A DNA stretch of 64,000 nt from Cytidiella melzeri (Eukaryota; Basidiomycota; Agaricomycetes; Polyporales; Irpicaceae). Below, one piece after another: positions 55,504-64,000 of the stretch. Numbering within the stretch: the stretch's first letter is position 1; every line of letters begins with the position of its first letter. Where the stretch lies: positions 173,200 to 237,199 of the forward strand of contig JABYQR010000025.1 of NCBI GenBank assembly GCA_022592445.1, read 5' to 3'. The notes beneath the pieces are model-generated. The model ran no database searches, was not told the origin of the DNA, and was given only the letters and a program-made list of their open reading frames with translations. The position numbers were made by a program, and so were the translations under genes.

Positions 55504-57380
55504 ACACTGATACACCCCCTGGACACGGAAGGACCAGGCACAAACACACCAGACCTCAAGGGAGGCAATTGTGTGTGTGAGTAGTAATAGCAGAGTGAAT
55601 GTGTGATGCAAGTGGGTCCAAGAGTCCCAAGTTGCACCTGAACACAAACAAGAGGTGATGCAACATGGCAAGAAACAACAAGATGAAAGGAGATGTGGCA
55701 CGCAGCAACAAGGTGTGAGGAGCACAAGTGGTAGGTGGGGGTTGCACTACAACTAGGTGAAAGAGGAGGGGATCATGTATGCAGGGAAGTACAAGAAATG
55801 ACACTGATGCATGCTGAGGGGTTTACAAGGCATGAGATAAACTCAAAGGTTGAGTGAAACAAGGAAAAAGGTTGCAAGGGATGAGAGAAAAATGCAGTTG
55901 CCGAGTGTAAGAGAAATGTGGCTTGACAATGCAAGGCAGTGAAAGGAGTGCAGTATAAACACAGTGGCCAAGAGAAGGTAAACAATGGCTCAAGAGAAGA
56001 ACACAGTGGAAGAGGAGCACAACTCAGTAAAATAAAGCAGTAGAATAAACACAGTGAGGGACACAAGAGGGTTCAAGAATGCAACACAAATGAGATATAT
56101 GTATGGCAAGTAGGCTCGAGACACAAGATGCAAGGCTTGCAGAGGCAAACTTGAAGGGAAGACAAGGGAGTGTCATATTGCGAGCTACTTGAGGTACAAA
56201 CACGCTGTGTATGAATACTACTGCAAAAAGTCCATATAAAATTAAAGGTCTACGTGAGAACAAGGCAGTGTGAGTTGAAACAAGGGGCAAACACACAATT
56301 TGTCACAAGAACGAGGAGCAAACTGCTTCCTGTACGGCTGAGCCACAAGCATTCAATCAAACAAAGGCTTGGTAACTTAAGGCCACACAAGAGGGAAGGA
56401 GGCAGTGCAATGGTAACAAATCCTTGTAGTGACAAGATTAAGGGGATTGATGAAGAGAGAGAGAGGCTGCTCAAGGTTTTCCCATGAATGAGAAGAGCCG
56501 TGGGAGCCGAGAGAGCAAGTGAGTACGCGGGCCGCGAGGAAACCAAGGTAACAAAGTGGAATATGTGTGCGAGGGGTAGAGGCTGTTAAGCTTCGAAGAT
56601 GAGTCTTATTATTCTTGCTGCTTCAGCAGCTCTGCTTATATACATGTCTGTATCTACTTATGTAAACAACTACTATACATGTCTACTTCAGCTATTCTAC
56701 TGTATTACTAAGTGCATGACTCATGCATGACTCATTGTATGACTAGGCTCAGCACTTGTACCAGAGGCGTACATAATGAGTAAATGACTCATGCTAGTAC
56801 TTGTCCTCAGATGTATGCTTTAGGCATCCTCTGGAGTCATACGTGCTTTCCATGTCATTTCCTATGCTACTAGAACACAGGCGTACATATATGTATAGTA
56901 CTACTACAACCCATATCTGTACGTCTCAGCTAATGTGATGGTTACTACTTGAGTTTCCATATACGGCTGCATAATTCCCATATCAAGACTGTGGGAACTC
57001 TGCTACCTAAAGTGTCCTTGTAATAAGGCGTGGGAAACTACATATCATATCATATTATATTATATAGTTTTAACACAAGGGTGGCAAAGAAGAGTGCCAG
57101 TGTGCTTGAGGCTGCCAAGAAAAGCTCGCCTGAGAACACAGACAAGAACTTGCGCAAGAATTCAAACCCCAACTCGAGGAAGCATAAGCTTGAGTGCCCA
57201 AACAAGGCACAAGGGCTGAGCCATAAATAAGCTCGAGACGCAAGCTGTAGAACCAGCTCTTGTGCAATCCTCAAGATGTCCTGCAAGGGCTCTCGAGTGA
57301 CAAGGGGCTCTGCTTTTTTGCAAGAAGGGGTCCTTGTTTGAGCTTGTTGGATTTCCAGCGGTTTCTGGGTGTATCAGTGT
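55504..57380. mobile_element. 1.9-kb element with 14-bp TIRs inside LTR X
   Basis: Starts ACACTGATACACCC and ends with its exact reverse complement GGGTGTATCAGTGT. The two ends sit at the break in LTR X. It contains no recognised transposase; minus-strand frames in 55390-56546 are Leu/Ser/Cys-rich translations of low-complexity DNA. A solo LTR Y has inserted into it. A direct target duplication is not clear. Confidence 0.7.
56584..57014 (-). repeat. Solo LTR Y
   Basis: Inverted copy of LTR Y (37859-41538 without element Z), starting TGTTAAGCTTCGAAGATGAG on the + strand. It provides the uninterrupted reference that proves where element Z inserted. The outer left boundary of Y is approximate. 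Confidence 0.8.
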
Positions 57381-57653
57381 CCAAGCCACATGATATAGGT
57401 GCTTAATAGGTGTGCAAGGGGTTGGTAAAGAGTTTTGCAACAGTAGAACTAGAGGTAAAATGCAATATATATATGGACTAGTCAGGCCACCCACACCAGT
57501 AGATCTTAAATTGTCAAAACACCTTAGAAGGCATATGGGAAGAGTTGCAATTTAAAGTGTCACTTTTTTGATATACATGTACATGATTACACGGACAGTA
57601 ACCTGCTGTATGAGCAATAACCTTCCGAGCTTTGGGCAGTGAAGGGAAAAATC

Positions 57654-57743
57654 TGACGAGAGTGGGATTCGAACCCACGCCCTTTCGGACCAGATAACAA
57701 CATCGCCTTAGTCTGGCGCCTTAGACCGCTCGGCCATCTCGCC
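57654..57743 (-). tRNA. tRNA-Leu(AAG) with 10-nt intron
   Basis: Minus strand, 90 nt. The acceptor stem GGCGAGA pairs with TCTCGTC (one G-T), with discriminator A. Box A TGGCCGAGCGG and box B GGTTCGAATCC are intact. The anticodon stem CCAGA/TCTGG encloses CTAAGG, a 10-nt intron after position 37, and A38, giving anticodon AAG (Leu, CTT codons). A long variable arm (TCCGAAAGGGC) is typical of class II tRNAs. A run of five T just downstream (57646-57650) is the Pol III terminator. Confidence 0.93.
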
Positions 57744-57890
57744 TTATGTGTTATCTGTAGAGCTGCAACATAGTCAAGAGGGGGGCTACCACACAGGAAC
57801 AACTGGAACAATGGCGCTCCGTAACGCTCTACTCTCCCTGCTCCTTCCTACTGGCAACAACCTCAGCTTCTCGTTCGTCCGCACACCAGG

Positions 57891-59043
57891 ATGAGTTTCC
57901 AGGACATAGAGTCAGGACTTGGTACTCCATCGTCAACATCACGTGGACCTGTCATACCGCAGTCGCAAGACGAGGCCGCCTTCCTATCATTGCAGTCGTC
58001 TCTGTCACTGCAGGTGTTCAAGGTCAACTCCAATGTTCAGGGCATTCTCAAGCTAGTGGATCAATTAGGTACAGGGAGGGACTCCGGCGCTTTAAGAAAG
58101 TCGCTGTGTGTACACATCCGCTCAACCTCGCGGGACATGCTGCTCATTGCGTTGCTTCAGACATGATTTGACCGAAACGACGCGTGCTATGGCCAAACGT
58201 GGTTCAGATGACTTGAAGAAGCTCGCGACGCTTCAGGCCTCTCTTGTGGGTGTTTGGTTGGCCTTTGTGTAAGAGAACTTGTCGTGCTTCATACTGATTG
58301 TGCCTCCGCAGCCTCAGCATAAGACATCCCTGCAGAAGACTTCACATGATTTCCAAATGTCTCTCGTCGCATTCCAACGTGCTCAACAAGTGAGTGCCGA
58401 ACGACAACGAACTGTTGTAGCGGGTGTCAAACATGCAGTCGAAGATGAACACGCGCTGTTCGTCCCATCGCTACCCTATATTGATATCAGCACTAACTAA
58501 AACACAACTCAGTGAAGAACGTCCTTCGAGTCCTTCACCATCTCAACGACAAGCGCAACTCTTCCAACAGTCTCTATCTCCACAAGAGCTTGCATATCAA
58601 GAGTCCTTAGTTCAAGAGCGTGAAGCCGAGATACGTGAGATCGAGACTGGCATTCACGAGCTACATGAGATATTTAGGGACCTCGGGACGCTAGTTCAAG
58701 AGCAGGGCGGAATGATTGGTAAGCCGTCGCTCGGAAGCAAGTTATCGGGCAGGTTCATAACCATATCGCATCTTTTCTAGATAACATCGAGTCAAACATC
58801 TCGTCCGTAGCAGTGGACACTTCCGGCGCAGCAGACGAGCTCAGCACCGCTCACGAGTATCAACGCAAAGCTGGCAGACGAGCCGTTTGCCTGATGCTCG
58901 TTCTCGTCGTTGTCATCGCCATCGTTCTACTTGCGGTGCGTGTCTTGAAACTTGTGGGCTGCGTGCATGGCGTGGTCGTCCTATGCTAATGGTCGTCCAA
59001 CTCTGGTTTTGTCTTTCTGCACAACTCCTAGGTTTTGTCATAG
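57891..59043 (+). CDS. pep12: Qa-SNARE (syntaxin), Pep12/syntaxin-7 type
   Basis: Six exons: 57891-58105, 58161-58245, 58312-58457, 58513-58718, 58781-58935, 59032-59043; 819 nt, 272 aa. The last exon codes only three residues and the stop. Layout: short polar N-terminus, a three-helix Habc-type region (about 25-135), a Ser/Pro linker, the SNARE motif (ESLVQEREAEIREIETGIH... LGTLVQEQGGMIDNIESNI) with the central glutamine in the zero-layer position, and a C-terminal tail anchor (VCLMLVLVVVIAIVLLAV). Such proteins sit on endosomal/prevacuolar or Golgi membranes and form four-helix fusion complexes. Assignment to Pep12 rather than another Qa-SNARE rests on motif similarity only. Confidence 0.88.
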
Positions 59044-59374
59044 CTGCGAGAGGAATGTTCTGTTAACTTCATCCTCGATACCACGATTTTCGATCCTCGG
59101 ACTTCAAATGGTGTCGATATCCTACATGTTCAATCTGGAGAACAAATCACACAATACTATGATTATATGCTTATCCTGTATGTACGACCATTCTCCGTGG
59201 CTTGGAATATCTTAATGCAATCAATAGTATTGGTGTAAAATACAATGTGCAGAGACATGGTTCGTATGGTCCGTATTTCACATGAACATTAGTGATTGTC
59301 TTTTGAATCGACAAGAGTAAGACGGAAGCGGTCCGCACGGCGCACAAGACGGTATTGTAAATCGAGCTCAACAC
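59044..59374. other. Convergent intergenic region
   Basis: 331 bp between the 3' ends of two convergent genes. Nothing else is seen; both 3' UTRs must lie here. Confidence 0.5.
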
Positions 59375-61892
59375 CTACTCAAACTCGAAATACGCTGTGA
59401 TATGTTCATCTAATAACTGCTGCGTTGTCCAGTCGTTCAGATCTCGCAGCTTGTCCGAGACTAGGAAGACCGGTCCTGGCGCTGTCATAGTCGTGTGTTC
59501 ATCTATCCAGTCCTCCTCCGCAGGTTCTGCGATTGCGTGGCTACATAGCGGTCAGCAACAAGAACCGCATAACCCGAGGGAAACAAGCAAGACTTCACCT
59601 GTCCTTCAGATGCGCCATGAGGGCTTCTGTTGTAAGCCTTTGCTTGGTGGTACAATGAGTACATCGGAACTCCCGATCCTGGGCTAAAGATGCTTGATAT
59701 ATCGCCTCGGCGACTGGTTCCAAAGCCTTTGCGGCAGACACCTGTCCTTCGGTCGCCAGTGAGAACGTAGGAGATAGACAACAAGAGTTGCGAGTACAAA
59801 TCTAGTTAAAACCAAGGTCAGGCGATCACGTCTCTCAGAGACTCTATGTGAATTGAGGGCGAGCCGACGTACTGCTGAGCGCCAGGTAGACACGGAGACA
59901 AAGTGACATGAGAGGTGCATAGTGCATTGCAGACGTATTTCAGGTCGGTCCAGCTCCTGGACAGTCGCTGTGCTGACATCCAGTCCGCATGCCTTGATCA
60001 CCGTCTCCATCTTGTCAAACGTGTGGCGGAACGCATTGACCGTCCAAACTTCCTGGCTCCTGAGTTTGGCTTCGACCACGTTGTAGCACTCTAGCGACAA
60101 CGTTTCGGGCTTCTCTGGCCAGTGGTTTCCGCACGGATGCTGAACAGCTTGATCAAACAACATGGAATGCTGACAATTGCCGCAATTCAGCCACGCAGTG
60201 GCGGCGAGCGTAAACGGGTCCACAGAGGCGTCGACGTCGAATTTATTTCGAAACAACTTCTTGAGGTACTCTCGGGCATCCTTTGCACGTTTCTCCAGGT
60301 ATTTCGGAATCGATGCATGAACGATGTCTTGGAGCTTCTGAGCGTCGAAGTCCTCGAAATCGGGGTCCAGCATTTGAGAGATCTCCGGGATGTAATAGGC
60401 TACTTCGCGAGAGGACAAGGTGCACCCTTGGATTTGTGACACAGCTTCCTCGACAAGTTTGCGCATGGCTTCTAACCTCTCCATTATGATTACTCTTCGT
60501 GCAGCAGATAAGCGGTTTTGTCTGACACTGTGCATGAAGACGATGATTGGCCCCCCAATGTTATCCCAAACTGTATAACAATTGTCAATGGGTGGACGGA
60601 TGAAGCACAGAGCTCTCACTTCTATCAGTCAGCGCCTGTGCTTTGCGTACTTCTGGCAGCTTAACGAACAAACGGTATTCAGCATACGTTTGAGTCAAAT
60701 AATCGATGTCCAGCTGCCAGCCTTCTTGCTTAAGCCTCTCGAAAATGCTTGTGAAGGTGCTAAGATTAGACAGAGAAAATACGGTAGACACATACACGCA
60801 CGCTTCTCGTCTTCCTTTGCGCAAATTGTCGAGCTCGGAGGTTCGAGACTCTTTCGAATTCCGAAAGAAGTCGTCCATCTGATCCACGTTCTGGTAATGA
60901 ATGATCAATGTTGTTGAAATCGCTAGAAAGATGAGAAACCTACCTGTTTCAAAATTGAGACTAACTTTTCCTGCTCGCAAAAGAATGCCGCACGGTTATA
61001 GTAGGGTGTCTTGGAAACAGCTGTCAAAAACTTCTGTAATTGAGGTGCATAGTATGTGTCGTAACCTAGAGCGTCAAGGCGTCAAATGAGTTCATAGCTA
61101 CAAGATAACATGTCGTACAGGAGTTAGGGGTGGCCATCAAGCTGGGCACAACATTACTAACACTTCGAGGCCTAACCAAGTCCTCAACATATTGATATTT
61201 ACCCTGGTGCACAGACACTTCTCTGCATTTCAGGGTCAAATGAGTCCATCTTCACTCAAAACCGAGGTGCATATACATACTGCAACGCACGACAACTCTT
61301 GCAAAGTCGTATTCTACATCGCCAATACACGTAATAGCAATTTTTGCTCGAACAATGCTGTAAGACTGACATGAGTGCATATGATAGACATAACAGGGAC
61401 GCAACGTACGTGGCAGCGCGCATCGAACATGAGGCTGGCATACGCAGGCTCACTGAGGTCGGCAGGGCATGGTGGTAGGCCCGGAATATTAAGCCTTGCA
61501 GCCTTCCAAAAGGCCAGCGTGTTACGACTCATGAAGAACTTGCGTAGATCCTTCGATGTCCTTGCTAGGTTCATAAGATCTTTAGGGCTGAGGTGACTAC
61601 ATATCTATGAAAGTCACATTAGCGTACATATGTCAGATAGACGTGAACTTACATCCAATATCACGTCCAGGGGCATGTCAAGCATTTCTTGGAGCTTTCC
61701 ACGTATTTTACCGGAACGACCAACCCTAGTTGTTTTAGACGGCTTGTTTCGAGCAACTTTCGACCGCGGTTTGGTAGAACGGTCTTCATACTCTGAGTCT
61801 GCCTCTTCGGGGGTTGTCTCAGACAGAGCTGACGGTGCCACTACCGGACTGTCGTCATGTATTTTCTTGATTCTCTTCGACCTTCTGGACAT
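59375..61892 (-). CDS. F-box protein with Cys-rich motif and C-terminal C2H2 finger (copy 2)
   Basis: Multi-exon gene from ATG at 61892 (MSRRSKRIKKIHDD) to TAG at 59377-59375. It is a clear paralogue of 15687-18177: basic N-terminus, F-box (LDMPLDVILD joined to ICSHLSPKDLMNLARTSKDL), Cys-rich exon (CSSKNCYYVYWRC...LCKSC), central helical exon (VWDNIGGPIIVFMHSVRQNRLS), and a C2H2-like finger (FRCTHCTTKQ...LMAHLKD). A longer frame starts at 62132, but the paralogue's start supports 61892. Intron positions correspond where both can be read. The gene looks intact, though not every middle exon (about 61000-61200) was verified. Expected role: SCF substrate adaptor, substrate unknown. Confidence 0.8.
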
Positions 61893-62497
61893 TCTACGAT
61901 TGCAGCTGAGCGAAGTACAAAAGGACTGTGTAGCTTCACGGCGGACGCTACTGAGGACCACGAGTTGGTCGTGAGTCGGAGGACAGAAACTGTCTTGAAG
62001 CCGCGGTGCACGAGTGGCGTCTACTGCAGAAAATGCATGTGATCGTGTATCGACAGCCACGCGGCGTGGCTTGTTGAAGATCGCGCCGCAGGACTGCCTA
62101 CTCCCACCGAGCCTGGGCGATTGGAGATCCATACGGTGGAGTTGAAGGAGTCGAGATTATCATACCCGCACACCGAATTTCTCGACATATCCCACGTGTT
62201 CAAACTGTCGCGGTTCAACAATCCGACAAGTTCAAGCCAGTTGGGTGCGCAAGGCAATGGCTCGCTGTTCGCTTGGTTAGCCTTCAGGTGTATGCTCATT
62301 CGGCTGAATCATGTCCACACCAAAGCTAGTCACAGTAAGTAAGTATTTGAAGATGAACACGGATGTTTCGTGTGGAATTGACGCATCAGACACGGCATCT
62401 AATTCGGTACGAAAGCTTTATTACACTTTTGATATGACTCGGCCCTATACATAAAGATATTTCAAGACCGTCGATGTTACGCACATCCGCTCTCAAC
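61893..62497. promoter_or_regulatory. Divergent intergenic region
   Basis: About 600 bp between the starts of the leftward F-box gene and the rightward dehydrogenase, so it should hold both promoters. No clear motif is called. Confidence 0.4.
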
Positions 62498-63603
62498 ATG
62501 CCTTCCTACGCTATCACAGGAAGTTCGCGAGGCCTCGGGGTACTGTACCTCTATAGGCTTTCCTGACCTGTCGAGCTTGCTAACAATGCCTTCATATATA
62601 GCTTGGATTCGTCCGAGTTCTCAGTGCTGACCCCGACAATACGGTATTTGCCATCATTAGGAGCAAGTCGACCGCTGGACAGTTGGAGGAGTTTGTTTCT
62701 GGACATCCTCACAAGAACATCCATGTCGTAGAAGCCGATAACAACGACGCCCAAGCACTTCAAGTGAGTTTAGATTACCATTGCTCACATCTTCCTGCCT
62801 ACTGATGGTCGTTTCCTGCAGCGTGCAGCGGACGTAGTTTCGCAGACTACTGGCGGAACGGTAGACGTACTGATCAACAACGGTGCATTGATGACGCACG
62901 AAAGAAGTGGACTGACCCTCGACGCCTTGTACGCGTGGTTCTCTGACAATGAAAAGGGCACACATACTCACCTTCATGCGTGAATCTACAGTCCTAGTCC
63001 AGAGATTTTGGAGGAGGATCTCCTGTTATACGTACGCCCTTCAGAACAATGAACTGACCTACAAGCTACACTGAAACCGCTGCAGTTCAAGACCAATACC
63101 ATTGGCCCCATTCACACCGTCAACGCCTTCCTCCCTCTCCTTCGTGCTGGCACAACAAAAAAGGTCATCACGATCTCCACCACTGCTGGGTCGCCGAAAG
63201 TGGCATCCACAATCAACTTTGCTAATTTCGCTGGCTACGGAATCTCGAAAGCGGCTGTAAATCTCGCGATGGCAAAATACGCCGCTCGCTTTCGAGACGA
63301 AGGCGTCATATTTCTGACCATCACCCCCGGAATGGTGAAAACGATGCCCGGAAGTAAGTTGTTGTATGCGGGCGTCATATGCAAACACAACGCTAATTCG
63401 CAAATTCGTCTCTAGGTGAAGAAGAGACCGATAAGTTGCTGGCGGTGATCACGGCTAGGATTCGAGAGAAGTATCCGCACTTTGAGGGAGCTATCACTGT
63501 CGAACAGTCCGTTCGTGACGTTCTCGCTTTCGCTGATAGGGCTACTGTTGCAGAATCAGGGTTATTCGTACATCGTGATGGCAGGGATGGTGATAGTATC
63601 TGA
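62498..63603 (+). CDS. Short-chain dehydrogenase/reductase
   Basis: Six exons: 62498-62539, 62602-62763, 62822-62928, 62992-63031, 63086-63353, 63416-63603; 807 nt, 268 aa. The N-terminal Rossmann motif YAITGSSRGLGLGF is created by joining exons 1 and 2. Other classical SDR marks are the NAG-type LINNGAL, the catalytic Ser in VITISTTAGS, and the YxxxK active site YGISKAA. It is a soluble NAD(P)-dependent oxidoreductase of the C-factor/sniffer-like group by overall look. Substrate is unknown. All catalytic residues are present. Confidence 0.9.
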
Positions 63604-63867
63604 CATGACGACCTATAAAATACTGCGCACGCTGGTCAACGGTCGACTACTAGTATGTCATATTGAACTTGGCTTACCCGAACCTAGTGGCCGAATATGT
63701 AATGGGCCGTTTCATACAAATGTATCCTCCGTTAAAAGTCATTGTCATCATCTAACAATGCTGAGTTGGTCTGGTGCGAGTGACGGAATTCCGAAGCGAC
63801 AATATCTTGACGTACAGTTCCGACGCCGTTTTGTTTGCTCCGTCAATACTTCTGCCCTGGAGAGGTG
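63604..63867. other. Convergent 3' intergenic region
   Basis: 264 bp between two convergent genes; nothing recognised. Confidence 0.4.
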
Positions 63868-64000
63868 TTAACAATCGCTGGTGATGTACAAAGTACAGAA
63901 TACTTGCATTGTATGTTTTCGGTCCCGGCATCGAAGACCCTCTTCGGTCTCTTCGTAAACGACTAGCTCCTTAACATCCTGCGGAACATTCTTGCGATCC
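63868..64000 (-). CDS. 3' end of an F-box-like gene running off the right edge
   Basis: The minus-strand frame from the edge reads DRKNVPQDVKELVVYEETEE and continues to a TAA at 63870-63868. The block VPxDVKxLVVYExTE is the same as in the F-box-like protein at 2183-3201 (VPEDVKQLVVYESTE), close to its C-terminus. Only about 43 residues are in view, so the call rests on this match. Confidence 0.55.
   Translation of the reverse strand, partial: DRKNVPQDVKELVVYEETEEGLRCRDRKHTMQVFCTLYITSDC

Larger units (their letters stand above)
54969..57498 (-). repeat. LTR X copy split by a TIR element
   Basis: Minus-strand copy of LTR X in two parts (57498-57381 and 55503-54969), flanked by a perfect 5-bp target duplication GTAGA (54964-54968, 57499-57503). 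The insertion between the parts is 55504-57380. Confidence 0.88.

Noticed and set aside
55390..56546. Overlapping minus-strand frames with many Cys/Leu/His
   Set aside because: They come from low-complexity AAC/CACA-rich DNA inside a TIR element; three frames are open at once, which argues against coding.

Overview
The window is nuclear DNA of a filamentous basidiomycete, most likely an Agaricomycete. Evidence: genes are split by very short introns (about 50-65 nt) with GT..AG ends and CTAAC/CTGAC-like branch sites, and the gene content is typical of mushroom-forming fungi: F-box-like proteins, a FunK1-type fungal kinase, a DUF6533-type membrane protein, a cytochrome P450, a Stealth glycosyl-phosphotransferase and Ty1/copia plus Ty3/gypsy retrotransposons. 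No rRNA or CRISPR array is seen. Family assignments come from motif recognition only. Exon structures were worked out by hand and checked for reading-frame closure where stated.

Left gene-rich arm (1-27 kb): a partial gene runs off the left edge (minus), followed by a three-exon F-box-like gene (2183-3201, minus), a 15-exon P450 (3912-6328), and a FunK1 kinase (about 6620-11442) split by a 2.1-kb inverted-repeat element flanked by 7-bp direct repeats. Next comes a pair of inverted about 0.7-kb elements forming a 2-kb palindrome, one arm carrying a retroposon with an A-tail and a 14-bp target duplication. Then an F-box-like gene (13973-14905), a ten-exon F-box/C2H2 gene (15687-18177), an Aurora kinase (18527-19914), a DUF6533-like membrane protein (21043-23182) and a Stealth protein (24314-26956).

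Repeat island (27.7-57.5 kb): nested retroelements. Copia-1 (27745-37594, 5-bp repeats CATCT) carries a TIR element in its 5' LTR and a 755-bp solo LTR ('X') between gag and pol. Downstream lies LTR 'Y', interrupted by copia element 'Z' (38149-41372, repeats CAAGT). Two host genes survive inside the island: a CoA-transferase III gene (minus) whose 3' part is replaced by Y sequence, and an intact electron transfer flavoprotein beta subunit gene (44091-45236, minus). Then come a solo copia-1 LTR, a third copia relic, an X copy split by a minus-strand gypsy element (47237-53961), and another X copy split by a TIR element that contains a solo Y LTR.

Right arm (57.6-64 kb): a tRNA-Leu(AAG) gene with a 10-nt intron, a tail-anchored Qa-SNARE, a minus-strand paralogue of the ten-exon F-box/C2H2 gene, a short-chain dehydrogenase, and at the right edge the 3' end of another F-box-like gene related to the one at 2.2-3.2 kb.

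The most unusual gene-level signal is the density of microexons (2, 8, 10, 12, 12, 19, 19 and 23 nt) and two GC-AG introns. The most unusual repeat-level signals are three different copia elements with the same half-tRNA-type primer binding site and an extra, unrecognised reading frame upstream of gag in copia-1. The host genes show no pathway-level clustering; they read as independent housekeeping and lineage-specific genes around a transposon nest.
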